Below, piece by piece: positions 46,100-56,276 of a DNA stretch of 64,000 nucleotides. Origin of the DNA: Xenoacremonium recifei (Eukaryota > Ascomycota > Sordariomycetes > Hypocreales > Nectriaceae). Position 1 is the stretch's first letter; every line of letters starts with the position of its first letter. The notes under the pieces were generated by a model. The model saw only the letters and a list, made by a program, of their open reading frames with translations. It had not been told where the DNA came from and searched no databases. The stretch spans positions 248,001-312,000 of the forward strand of contig WOFQ01000032.1 in the NCBI GenBank assembly GCA_012184525.1, given 5' to 3'. A program made the translations under genes and the position numbers.

Positions 46100-47121
46100 G
46101 TGCAACGCTGTTTAAACTTCAACCCGTCAAAACTTGGAAGCCTCCCCTCGCCTGGCCATCTCTAGATCCTCTCTTCATTCTGTCCGGATCCCCCAGTCCC
46201 GATTCTCCTTCCCCCTTCCGTGGCCCTCTAGGCCTAACCGGGTTCAATTGCATTCCAGAGAACCCAGCCATCCGGCCAGCCCCCAAACCAACGCCCATCA
46301 CCGCGCTCTAGCGGACGCTGTGGATGCTGGCACGGTACCTGGCCGGCGCGCACAACAGCGTGCACCGCCTTTGTACTCCCTCCCAACCCAACTGATCATC
46401 AACGATACGCTTCGGACGGACTTCTAGCCTGATCGCTCGGCCGCATTGGCAGATTGCAACTAATTAAGACTGTGGAGTCGCAGACCCTCGTCCACCTTCT
46501 CACAGACTCTCACCTCCTCCAGGCCCAGCGAACAGGGATTCCCTCTTTCGCCCTCCAGGCGGTCCTCTTTTCCATCTTCTACCTCCCTGCCGAATTTCTA
46601 GTTGTTCCTTTTTCCTCCTCACCCCTCTGGCGCTGGGCTATCGCGTGGCAGGAAAGAAACGCGCAGTGGTGAGGAGAGAAGCAGCCCAGAAGCAAGACAT
46701 CGGACCGGAGGCGGATCTCTCAGAGACATCGACATCAATCCAAGACACACGACGACACCTCCCGAAACATGGATCGCTCATAGCTCCACGTCCCTTTGAG
46801 CGTCCATCCTGAAAACGTACCACTTCCGGAAGGCTTTCAGCTTGGAGATATTCACTCCAGTCACCTCTTTGCGCAAATCGAAACAATTCCTCGTTTTACC
46901 ATACTCGAGAACGCCGCCAGCACGAAATCCGCAGTCGCAGTCGCCGTCACCGTCGCTTTCGCTACGAGGAGTTGTTGGATCGGAGGCTAGTTCTCTAAGC
47001 CGCACCCCAGACACCGCCAGTGTTCCGCACATGACGCTCCCCGCCGACTTGCCGTGGTGACAACAGCTCTTTGTCTTCCGTAATAGCTTCAGGAGGACAA
47101 ATCTCGACTCATTGAGCTCCA
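46100..47121 (+). promoter_or_regulatory. probable promoter and long leader of the 47122 gene
   Basis: A strongly pyrimidine-rich plus strand runs from 46140 to 46600, followed by a purine/pyrimidine mixed leader into the ATG. No TATA box is evident. Such CT-rich starts are usual for constitutive fungal genes. Confidence 0.4.
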
Positions 47122-49785
47122 ATGGCGAAATTCACCTTCCCCGTGCCGGGGCGCAAGAAGCATGCGCCCCAGGTCACCGTCACCGCTCCGCCCACCAACA
47201 ACAAGGCCCAGAGGATTCTCGGCGCGACCGCCCTCAACATCGACACTCCCCGCAGCTGGGACGAAGCCTCCAACTCAGGCATGAGTGTTTCTATCTCTGA
47301 GTCTACGGCTGCAACAAGCTACGGTTCGACGGTTCGCGGACCCTCGAAGAATGATTGGAACAGGCGAGCGGCCGTTGAAAGGGAGTGGGGGGACGAGTCG
47401 GAGATTCTTCCTCGCCAACTGAGGCTCAACGGTTTGCCTGAAGACGATGACGACTACCGATCCGAAATGTCCAGCGTTCTCCGGAAACGCCAATCGAACT
47501 CGACTCTCGTCTCATATTACGACAAAGCCAAGCAGCCGCTCTCGATATCGCAACAAACGTCTGCTTCGGCCATGGCCAAGGGTCTCCCGACCAAGGCGCA
47601 CAAGATGCTCGATGTAGACAACGCTCAGGCGGCGGCGAAGGCTGCCAAAAAGAAGAAGCCGGCCAAACTCGACTTTACTCAAATCATGTCGCGGACTAAA
47701 GGATCGAAGAAGGACAATCAGCAGCAAATTCCCTGGGAAGGCCCCATATTGGCTCCCGACCATGTCATGAAATCGCCTTCGCTCATGTCACCTCTCACAC
47801 CGCCCCCAAATCGAGGACGAGTGGGAGGGCGATTGCAGAAGAAGTCTACTAAGGAGAGTCTGAGATCGTTGCGATCGATGCAGTCGGAACCTTCCCGTCC
47901 CCTCACCAGCGGCAGCAACCGCCGCGGACAGCATCATCTCAATGGGTTGCCCAACTTATATGAGCACTACGAACAAATGTCTTTCCGCCAAGTTATGGGC
48001 GATTATCAGCCACCAGAAGAGGAACCGATGCCGAAACAGAAGCCAAGATTGGTGGCCAGTGAGACGCATCTCAGACACCGGCAATTGAGCAACCCGCCAG
48101 TACCTAAGCTTCCCGAACATCTTCAACCATCCACTCTTGCCGATGAGAGGATAATCTCGCAGTACGCTCAACGTAATCTCCCGCAGACGCCGCAGGGTGA
48201 CTTTGCAAAGATCGAACAATCATCACCAACCGATTGTGCTGCCAGCATTTCGAGTCGGCACACGCGGACGTCCAAGGCGTCGAAGCGGACAGACCGCAGC
48301 TTTCAAGACTCGGATCTCTTGGAGAAGAGTGTACTGTCGCTGTCCTCTGACTCCGAGGATGATGTCTACGCTGATTCCTCACTAAAGAGTCCTGTGTCGT
48401 CGGTACCAGGCCGTCGACCCTCCGACGCCTCCTCAGCTGTGGAATATCGCCCTGCCACGTCCCGGACAACTGAGAGCGAGGGCAAACGGTTGAGTCGTTC
48501 GAGCAAGGGGAGCAAGCGGGCCAGTTTCGCTCCTGTCAACACGTATCTCACTATTCCCCACGGCCATCCAAAAATGCCCCCTATCAACGCTCGATCGAGC
48601 TCACTGTCCGGAAGCTCGGCAAATACAATACAGGAAGCCTCCAGCCCTCGCTCGGCAGACCCGTCACCATCTCGCGAGTCAACTATGTCAACCACATCGA
48701 CGAACACCACTATGACATGGCAGAGCAGGACTGGCTATGGCGTCCAGGAAGCTCGAGCGATTACCATGTTGCCCGCTCAGGGCCCTGCTGAGTCTGAGTC
48801 GGAGGCGGAGCAAGAATTGGACTCATCTGACCTTCAGTCTTGCATGCCTGATTCGTTGACTCCCTCAGCTGACCAGCCAACGCCACCCCTGAGCCCAAGC
48901 TCTGTAGATTTTTACATTCGCTCGGCTCATTCATCAATCGACGGTCATGGCAGCCATAACCGATTCATGGCAGTCACACGGCAAGAGGAAATGCTTCTAG
49001 CGGCGCTGCGTCACAAGCGACAGATTATGCGGGAGACGATTCTGTCCGAGTTCACCGAGGAGGGCAAGGACAAGCGCCAGCCCAAGGGCCATATCTCGAA
49101 GCCATCGGAGGCGACTATCACGGAATCCAACTTCGAGTTTGACTTTCCAGCCCCGCCAACTCACAAGGATCGCAATTCCGCTCGGTCCAACGGTACTGCC
49201 ATCATCGATGTCCGCAGCAGTTTAGGTCGCGATTCGGTCCAGGCCGACAAGCGGATTGAGATTCCCATCGCCTCTCCAAAGCCCAAGCGCCCCACGGAGG
49301 GCAAAAGCATCTTGAAAAAGAGCCACCGCGAGTCCTCGGAGGATGACGGCCACGAACGTATCCTCCTTTATCTCGACCGCCCAATCGCTCAGGAGTATCA
49401 CATTGAACCCTCCCAGAACGGTGAGCCGAGCCCTGACATCAGTGACTTCATGGAAGAGTTCGACGAGGACGAGTCCTCTGACTCTGAGGTCGTCTCCGAG
49501 GTCGTCGTGTACGCTCAGCAGCGTCGTCAGAGCGATCATCGTGGCAGACACAGCCAACCGCCAAAGCCCCGATCTGGCCGCTCTAGCTTGAACGCCCCGG
49601 CTCCCAAATTCTACCGTGCTTCGGAAGCCGAGCCCATCATCGAGGAGGAGGTCGGTGTTCCCCGGCCGGATAGCCCCATCTCCCCCGAAGGTCTTGGTGC
49701 ACCGCCGCCAAAGAAATCTTCGGTCAACAAGAAGACGGCACGGCTCAGTGCCGTTGGCCCTGCACGATGGGGCGACGAGGACTAA
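47122..49785 (+). CDS. large intrinsically disordered conserved protein, unknown function
   Basis: Single exon, 887 aa, start ATGGCGAAATTC. The N-terminus (MAKFTFPVPGRKK, then APQVTVTAPPTNNKAQRILG) and a short motif, LNIDTPRSWDEASNS, look conserved in style. Most of the chain is Ser/Pro/Lys/Glu-rich low complexity with many SP and SRS sites, suggesting heavy phosphorylation. A Lys-rich patch, AAAKAAKKKKPAKLDFTQIM, may be a nuclear or membrane-binding signal. The only helix-forming stretch is RQEEMLLAALRHKRQIMRET (about residues 620-640). The C-terminus has acidic clusters (MEEFDEDESSDSEVVSEVVV) and ends ARWGDED. No enzyme fold, signal peptide or membrane segment. Probably a filamentous-fungus scaffold or regulator; function unknown. 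Confidence 0.85.
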   Translation: MAKFTFPVPGRKKHAPQVTVTAPPTNNKAQRILGATALNIDTPRSWDEASNSGMSVSISESTAATSYGSTVRGPSKNDWNRRAAVEREWGDESEILPRQLRLNGLPEDDDDYRSEMSSVLRKRQSNSTLVSYYDKAKQPLSISQQTSASAMAKGLPTKAHKMLDVDNAQAAAKAAKKKKPAKLDFTQIMSRTKGSKKDNQQQIPWEGPILAPDHVMKSPSLMSPLTPPPNRGRVGGRLQKKSTKESLRSLRSMQSEPSRPLTSGSNRRGQHHLNGLPNLYEHYEQMSFRQVMGDYQPPEEEPMPKQKPRLVASETHLRHRQLSNPPVPKLPEHLQPSTLADERIISQYAQRNLPQTPQGDFAKIEQSSPTDCAASISSRHTRTSKASKRTDRSFQDSDLLEKSVLSLSSDSEDDVYADSSLKSPVSSVPGRRPSDASSAVEYRPATSRTTESEGKRLSRSSKGSKRASFAPVNTYLTIPHGHPKMPPINARSSSLSGSSANTIQEASSPRSADPSPSRESTMSTTSTNTTMTWQSRTGYGVQEARAITMLPAQGPAESESEAEQELDSSDLQSCMPDSLTPSADQPTPPLSPSSVDFYIRSAHSSIDGHGSHNRFMAVTRQEEMLLAALRHKRQIMRETILSEFTEEGKDKRQPKGHISKPSEATITESNFEFDFPAPPTHKDRNSARSNGTAIIDVRSSLGRDSVQADKRIEIPIASPKPKRPTEGKSILKKSHRESSEDDGHERILLYLDRPIAQEYHIEPSQNGEPSPDISDFMEEFDEDESSDSEVVSEVVVYAQQRRQSDHRGRHSQPPKPRSGRSSLNAPAPKFYRASEAEPIIEEEVGVPRPDSPISPEGLGAPPPKKSSVNKKTARLSAVGPARWGDED

Positions 49786-50647
49786 AGAAACCCGTTTGAC
49801 GATTCAAGAGGCATGCGACACCATTGCCTCGTTTCTTATTATCAACTCATATTTTTGCATATCTTCTTGGGAAGGCTCTTTAGATGGGGAGCATTTTGTT
49901 TTTTATGTCTTTTTTTTCTCCTGGATACCTCGATTCAAAACATCACACCATTTTCCCTTTGTTGGCGACGGAACGGATACAGGCGAGACGCTGGGCTGCA
50001 TGCATACGGTTATCTACCATGGCGACGACGAGCAAGTCGCGGAGGGCGTTTTTTTTTCTTTGGCTATGACTTACCGCGCTTGGGAAATAATCACTATACC
50101 CCCTAACCCCCCTTCTTCAGATGAGGTTGATGCACCAGGCAAGAGGAAACGCAGCCGGGGGAGGGGCAATTTTGGGGGCATTCACGAAGATAACGATGGA
50201 ACAAGGGAAGAATATGGATACCGTAATGTCAGTTGGGAGGTGATTCCTTGCGTCTGGCGAGGCGGGAGAGGTGAACCACGCCATCTACCAAATATTATCT
50301 TGTAATATATTGCGCAAAAGCAGATCTCGCATTCAAATCTCAACCAGCGATGAGAGGAAGCCGAGATGAAAAATAATACAAAGAAAATGAGAAGAACGAG
50401 GGACCATGCCAACTGGATATGTGGGTAAATGTGATTTCTTTGCTTTGTTTCTTCTGGATTCGGATTCTACGTGTAATCAAGTTGTGAAAAGCCAAGGCGA
50501 TATGGTCGGTGATGTGTCTGTCTCTGAATGCTCCAGCCATGCCCGTCGCCCGCCATGTAAAACTCCAACTCCCGTACCTCCCGGCCGCCTCGTGTAGTCG
50601 TCGCGATGTGTGGTCTGTCAGGAGAGAAACGCATGAGGGGGGAATCA
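49786..50647. other. convergent intergenic region
   Basis: 3' UTR regions of the 47122 gene (plus, T-rich runs at 49870-49920) and of mms2 (minus). Frames here are short or unsupported. Confidence 0.5.
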
Positions 50648-51234
50648 TTAGTATGTCGAACCCTCCGGGGGCTGGGGGAGCTTCTTGTTTGCGGGAGCGG
50701 CCATATATCTGTGGGAGCTTTCGTTAGAATCTGGCTTTGGGAGAGCGGTCTGGTGGTGAAGGTCATACCTCCGCAACTCTATCAGGACCGTCTCCATGGT
50801 GTTCTCGCGCTTCCACTGGGCTAGGCAGGGCAGTTGCTTGGGGTCGACGACGCCGTTGCGTGGGTCGACGCAGGGGAGGTTGATTTGGCTGATGAACTGG
50901 ATGGAGGGGGGTTCGTCGGGGTAGGAAGCGCCGCAGTGCATCTTGACGCTGTAGATTCGGTTCTCGTGGGCAGACTATGGAGGTGTTAATGCCTCTTCCA
51001 AGCTGTATTTCGCCCAAAAGGCACATCATAACGCATCAAAAGTATGCGCATGTCCTGGCGACGCGGGAGGGAAGTCCTTACGTGCGGCGGCCCGAGGATG
51101 GTGCCGTTCCAGTTGCTCATCAACAGATCCTCCGGGTCCTCGAGGCCGTAGCTGCAGGCCTCGGCGCCGAGGCCCTTCTCGCCCTTCTCGAGCTCCTCCA
51201 GCAGGCGGAAGTTGCGCGGCACCTTGGCGGACAT
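50648..51234 (-). CDS. mms2: ubiquitin-conjugating enzyme variant Mms2 (UEV)
   Basis: Three exons, 51234-51082, 50974-50769 and 50708-50648, give 139 aa, the standard UEV length. It starts MSAKVPRNFRLLEELEKGEK and carries DLLMSNWNGTILGPPH, then SAHENRIYSVKMHCGASYPD, EPPSIQFISQINLPCVDPRN and LAQWKRENTMETVLIELRR, and ends KKLPQPPEGSTY. The UBC fold is complete, but the active-site cysteine segment of E2 enzymes is absent, as in all Mms2/Uev1 proteins. Mms2 pairs with Ubc13 to build K63-linked ubiquitin chains on PCNA with Rad5 in error-free DNA damage tolerance. Introns are at phases 0 and 2, with normal donors (GTAAGG, GTATGA) and YAG acceptors. Divergent from the stomatin-like gene across 466 bp. 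Confidence 0.95.
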
Positions 51235-51700
51235 GGCGAGGGAACTCGGAATCGGCGGTGGGCTTATCGTGATGGGAAGAGTGAGGGAGGGGAGGGAGTG
51301 AAATGACAGAGGGCGCGGGGCAGGCGGTCGAAAGAGGCTCAACGGGAACTGACACACACTGGAAATGGAATGCCCCGCTGTCTCGTGGCGCAGGCGACAG
51401 ACAGCTGGAGCCTTCCAGGGCCTTGCCTGATCGGGGCGGCTGCCCAGCCCGCTATGCTCTGCTATGCCATCATCGCTGGCTCTGCGGGCGGCTAAATCTC
51501 GGGCGCGAAGCTTCCAGAGCTCCTTCCCCAGAAAGGCCGCTGCGGGACGTGGACTGGACGGGATGGAAGGAAGCCAGCCCAGTGAGTTTTTCCTCCCTCT
51601 CCACTGGCCCGCCTATCCTCCGGACGTCATCGTCAAACCCTCCATCCTCGACTCTCACGGTGCGGCCTCCTCCTCCTCCTCCTCCTGTACATCTCGCACC
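51235..51700. promoter_or_regulatory. divergent promoter of mms2 and the stomatin-like gene
   Basis: 466 bp between two starts. No clear TATA; CT-rich toward both genes, with a (TCC)n run at 51668-51686 just before the plus-strand ATG. The CTC-rich leaders suit housekeeping expression. Confidence 0.4.
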
Positions 51701-52953
51701 ATGGCCAACTCGCTCACCCGGGCGGCCCTGCGGCTGCCGCTGCGCGCCCTGGCGATGTCTCCGGCCCTCCGCGCAGCTCCGGCGATGGTGAACTCGGCCC
51801 GGCTATTCAGCTCCTCGCATGCGGCGCTGCTGCCCACGGGCTTCGGCTCGTCGACGCCCATGCCCTCCTACTTCTCCAAGCCACGGCTGCCGGCCAATAC
51901 GGTCATCCGCTTTGTGCCGCAGCAGACGGCGTGGATCGTCGAGCGCATGGGCAAGTTCAATCGCATCCTCGACCCGGGGCTGGCTGTGCTCATGCCCTTC
52001 ATCGACCGCATCGCCTACGTCAAGAGCCTGAAGGAAGTTGCCATTGAGATTCCCAGCCAGAGCGCCATTACGGCAGATAACGTTACGCTTGAGCTGGATG
52101 GTGTGCTGTACACGCGGGTATTCGATGCGTACAAGGCGAGGTAGGTGCTGTCCGAAATATCATGAGAGATGTCGCTGACAAACGGCCGAATAGCTACGGT
52201 GTCGAAGATGCCGAATATGCCATCTCTCAACTTGCCCAAACAACGATGCGTTCCGAAATCGGCCAGCTCACGCTCGACCACGTCCTCAAGGAGCGCGCCG
52301 CCCTCAACACCAACATCACGGCCGCCATCAACGACGCTGCCGAGGCCTGGGGCGTCACGTGTCTGCGGTACGAGATCCGTGACATCCACGCCCCTGCCGC
52401 TGTCGTCGAGGCCATGCACCGCCAAGTCACCGCCGAGCGCTCCAAGCGTGCCGAGATCCTCGAATCCGAGGGTCAGCGCCAGAGCGCCATCAACATCGCC
52501 GAGGGTAAGAAGCAGAGCGTGATCCTGGCCTCAGAAGCCCTGCGTGCAGAGCGCATCAACATGGCCGACGGTGAGGCCGAGGCGATTCTGCTGAAGGCGC
52601 GCGCCACGGCCGAGGGTATCGACGCTGTTTCCAAGTCCATCCTGGCAGGCGAGGAGGGCGCCCGCGGGGCCATCAGCCTGACGGTTGCCGAGAAGTACGT
52701 TGATGCCTTCGGCAAGCTGGCCAAGGAGAGCACCGCAGTCGTGGTTCCGGGCAACGTCGGTGATATCGGCGGCATGATCGCCACGGGCCTCAGCGTCTAC
52801 GGCAAGGTCGGCGAGGCACAAGCCCGCACCATGGCCAAGGCCGCTGTCGACGCCGACGCGAAACCGGCATCTCAGGACGACATCGCCACCGGCAAAGCGG
52901 ACGTTAAGGAGACCGTGCTGGAGGGATTCAACCAGGCGGCCGGGAAAAGATGA
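51701..52953 (+). CDS. mitochondrial stomatin-like protein (SLP-2 type)
   Basis: Two exons, 51701-52140 and 52194-52953, give 399 aa. The Arg/Ala/Ser-rich N-terminus (MANSLTRAALRLPLRALAMS ... ARLFSSS) is a mitochondrial presequence. The SPFH/band-7 domain begins at NTVIRFVPQQTAWIVERMGK and continues through LDPGLAVLMPFIDRIAYVKS, LELDGVLYTRVFDAYKA, YAISQLAQTTMRSEIGQLTL and LKERAALNTNITAAINDAAE. A long helical region with ERSKRAEILESEGQRQSAIN follows and forms the oligomerisation coil. SLP-2 proteins lack the N-terminal membrane hairpin of stomatin and scaffold cardiolipin-rich inner-membrane domains with prohibitins and proteases. The 53-bp intron (GTAGGT, CTGAC, ATAG) is phase 2. An in-frame upstream ATG region from 51464 is rejected as leader. 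Confidence 0.94.
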
Positions 52954-53718
52954 TTATCACCTCTCGCACAAAGCATGACTGTATCAGGAGGACTTATTTC
53001 AGGCGAACTCACAACACAAAAACCGGCGTTTAGCGGCTGTACTTTTAGGGGCATCCCTCTCCTCGCGGTTGGGGGGGCAGTTCGTGTACTATATCTATAA
53101 CATAACTCAATCATATTGGCTCTTTTTGGACGGTCGGAGGCATGGGAAAGCAAGAAAAGGGGGAGCAGATCTAGCCGGTGCAGGCGAAGAGAATATAAAT
53201 TACCACTTACTAAGTGTCTTTGTACGGGTAAATACGATGAGCAAGGCTTGGGATGTGAGCAGAAGATAGCTGTTGAGATTGTTGCTTGGCTTGGAGCTGA
53301 TATATCATAGTGTTCAAACCTGGTGTGCTCGGTACGAGTTATCAGGGGAGGGCGTGGGTGAGGTGACGTCCTGGTGTCACAAGCCAAATAACGGTCCTCG
53401 GGAGAAGATAACATTCTTCGATCGAAGTCAGATATCAGTGTCATCTTCTTCCTGCAAAGCACGTCACGATTTAGATTCGACATCAGTTTGACTTGAGGAC
53501 CGAGCAATCAGGTTGAGAGAACGGGAGTGTATACTATCGCTTATAGGTGAATAAAAGGGGTATGAACAACATAAACTAAGCTCCTCCTCCTCGACCTCTG
53601 TCTCCTGAAACCTTCCGCCATCAATCGCAGATCCTTCATTATTCCAACCTGCCATCAGCCGCGAATGCTATCCATTAATATACTCCCAACTCCGCCAAAC
53701 ACTCCCCCTACATCCTCC
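52954..53718. other. convergent intergenic region
   Basis: 3' flanks of the stomatin-like gene and of the Cys-rich GPI gene. No gene seen. Confidence 0.5.
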
Positions 53719-54576
53719 TCACAGAACAAGAGGCACCAAAGCCAACAGTCCAGCCACAGCATTCGGCACAAGCGTCGGAGCAGCGCCCTTGCTCGTCGAG
53801 GAGTCATCGCCGCCGTCGCCGCCAGATCGAAGACCCGTTGGGAACGCGCTGCTCCCCTGGGTGGTCGTCGGCTCGGTGTTGTCCTCGGTGCTTAGAGAGA
53901 GAGAGGCAGTCGAAAAGGAAAAGACGGGCGTGGTCGGCGACGGGGTCGTGAAGAAGGACACGCTGTAGCTGGTGCCGTATGAGCAGGTGAAGTCGTCCTC
54001 GCAGACCTGGCCGGCGAGGCAGTAGTAGCCGCTGTTGTTGCAGCATACTTGGCCCTTGGGCATGCAGAGGCTGCCGCAGTCCTCCTCGGTCGAGTCGCAG
54101 CCATTGCTGCTACCACCGCCGCCGCCACCGCCGCCAGAGCCTCCAGGACTGCAGTAACCGTCGGATGTGCAAGTCTCGCCCTGGTCACAGTAGCCGCCGC
54201 CAGCCTCGCAACATACTTTGCTGCTGGGGATGCAGAAGTCGCCGCACTGGTCCTGGTCGGCGGCACAGCCCGAGGGCTCTCCCGAGCAGATGCTTCCGTT
54301 CTCGCAGCAGCCGTTGGACACGCAGTAGTAGCCCTGCTCGCAGTAGCTGCCGTCACCGACGCCGCAGCAGGTGCCGGTCGACTCCATGCAGCCGGAGTCG
54401 CAAGCAACCTCGCCGTTGTCGCAGGTGCTGAAAGATGCCGCCAGGTTCCATGACGGAGAGCTGGAACCGGCAGGCGCAAGATTCTTGGGAGGCGCCAGGG
54501 GGTTCTTCACGGCGTTGAACTTGTACTGCGCGGCAGCAAGGCCGGCAAGAGTCATGAAGAGTGTAGATCGCAGCAT
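53719..54576 (-). CDS. secreted, cysteine-rich, GPI-anchored protein with three eight-cysteine modules
   Basis: Single exon, 285 aa. Residues 1-16 are a signal peptide (MLRSTLFMTLAGLAAA). Then come three modules of the form C-x6-C-x3-C-x6-CC-x6/7-C-x5-C-x4/5-C, at about residues 52-91, 104-142 and 160-198. Modules 2 and 3 are separated by a Gly-rich hinge. The examples CGDFCIPSSKVCCEAGGGYC and CGSLCMPKGQVCCNNSGYYC show the repeat. A Ser/Thr-rich stalk and a hydrophobic tail, PNAVAGLLALVPLVL, fit a GPI signal. The pattern recalls granulin-like or wall-associated Cys-rich surface proteins, but I cannot assign a family. It should sit on the cell wall or membrane surface. Role unknown. Confidence 0.82.
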   Translation of the reverse strand: MLRSTLFMTLAGLAAAQYKFNAVKNPLAPPKNLAPAGSSSPSWNLAASFSTCDNGEVACDSGCMESTGTCCGVGDGSYCEQGYYCVSNGCCENGSICSGEPSGCAADQDQCGDFCIPSSKVCCEAGGGYCDQGETCTSDGYCSPGGSGGGGGGGGSSNGCDSTEEDCGSLCMPKGQVCCNNSGYYCLAGQVCEDDFTCSYGTSYSVSFFTTPSPTTPVFSFSTASLSLSTEDNTEPTTTQGSSAFPTGLRSGGDGGDDSSTSKGAAPTLVPNAVAGLLALVPLVL

Positions 54577-54702
54577 CTTGATGACGACTTAGGCAGTAGA
54601 CCAAGAAGCTGTTCAGCGCAGATCGAGGAGGTCTTCAAGAAAGAAAAGGCTGCGTGAAGGTGCCGGCAAGGCTTGTGGAAGGCCCCGGGACTTGTCCATC
54701 GT

Positions 54703-54708
54703 CTTATA
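54703..54708 (-). promoter_or_regulatory. TATA box of the Cys-rich GPI gene
   Basis: TATAAG on the minus strand, about 127 bp before the ATG at 54576. Confidence 0.4.
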
Positions 54709-56276
54709 CAACGAAGACAAGCCAACCCCGGTTCATACCAGGAAGACAACAGTCCAGCTCCCCTTGTCCTCAAACATGAGAAAGCCTTGGACCGAGTCTA
54801 ATGATTTAGTAAAGGGTCTGGACGGCACACACTCGGTCGCTAAGCCGGGAGGCATGCATAACCCATGGCGCCACCAACGAGCTGAAAGGAAGACGGCCTG
54901 GTGCTGGTCAAATCAGAGCTTCAAGATGCCTTCAAGCGGGTACTCCAACCGCACCAAGGCACCCGACGGCTCTGCCGTGTGACTGGTCTGTTCTGTTCCA
55001 GCCTGCGATGCCTGCTCGTTGCCTTCCTGCAGCCTCATCCGGGCCTGTTGTCTTTAGACACATCTTGTCCAGTTCATCACTGTTCTTGAGTGTTGTCAGT
55101 GTCCAGCAGAGAGTTGACGGCATGGATTCACCAGAATTGGGCAGGAGTGCGAGTTGGATGTCAGCCGGGGTAATCTCAGCCCGCTTCAACCAATTTGGTC
55201 GGAGTGTGTTGCCGTTTCATCAGGCCAGCCCCATGGATTGGAGAATAACCGGCAGGGCTAGTGGAAATTCGCCTCTCTGCGTCCTTCAGCTAACACCTCC
55301 AGCACGGGGAGGGAAATGTAGATCTTCACACCATGGAACGCTTTGGTCACAAGACCCAAGCCCGGCAGTTGGACCAATATATCACGAACCATGGTCGACG
55401 CTTGATGGCGGCACTCTTGTGGAAATGTTATTTCTCCTGTCAGTATTCCCGAAGCCAAGCACTTGCTTATATGTAGCTCCAGGTCTCTGTCTCTTGGAAA
55501 GACAACAACAATGCACAGGGAAGCCCGGCAGAACATCCGAAGGAGGGGGTGGACTTGAAACCTCGGCCGGGTGAAGCTTAAGATTAGACTTGTTCAGGCG
55601 ACATGGTCTGGGACCCTAAAATTAGCCAACAACATCCCAATCTCCTCAAATCCCAGGGCACATCATCTCCACCCTCCTCCACCTTTCTCTGCCCTACAGG
55701 GCTCCCGTCGTTCTCGTCGTATTCAGGGCAGAGGATCGCCAGGGTCCCAGAGAGACAGTAAGAGCCCGGTGAGTGTTCGAGGGTCGCTCTGTTTTCCAAC
55801 AAGGGCCGCTGATCATGGATGCAGCCTTGAGAAAATACCACAGAGAGCAGTATCGAGCTTGCAAGAGAGGCCCTGGTTGCAGTCAATAAAGCTGGCTCCA
55901 TTGGCAAGCCACCTGACCACTCACCAATGTCGCATTTGTTTGATCCTGGTCGCAAAAAGGCGCAGGCCTCGACCTGAACAGCGCATCACATTCGTCAGGA
56001 TGCTGGCCAGCTGCCCTCCTAGCTGCGGGTCGAGCTGAAATCTGCCTTGCCAGAATGGCTATCGCCGAACTGGTTTGGCGCCTGCGGTTGTGATGGTGTG
56101 GCAGATCCCAAGTGCCCCGACCTTTCAAAGGAGTCAGCCGTCTATTCCCATGTTATCTCAGCACCTTAATTCCCAAGATCCTTCTCCAGTGCCTCCTGAT
56201 GGTCTGATCTCGCGTAAGATGGTAAAGCGATCCATTGAATCCCAACTCTAAATCGACCCCTTCAAATATGTCCCAA
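54709..56276. other. gene-free stretch
   Basis: Upstream region of the Cys-rich gene and downstream region of the Mer3 relic. Open frames such as 55008-55574 and 55571-56038 show no motif. Confidence 0.45.

Noticed and set aside
45259..46122. 287-aa minus-strand open frame
   Set aside because: Composition is that of GC-rich non-coding DNA; no domain, and overlapping frames are equally long for their size.
46236..46256. GGTTCAATTGC resembling a tRNA B box
   Set aside because: No A box at the right distance, no cloverleaf, and the B-box consensus is not met. No tRNA was found in the window.
49616..50305. 229-aa plus-strand frame over the end of the 47122 gene
   Set aside because: First part is a shifted frame of a real gene; the remainder is 3' flank with poly-T runs.
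51464..51700. 79-residue upstream extension of the stomatin-like protein
   Set aside because: A classical mitochondrial presequence begins at 51701 and the extension is CTC-repeat leader.
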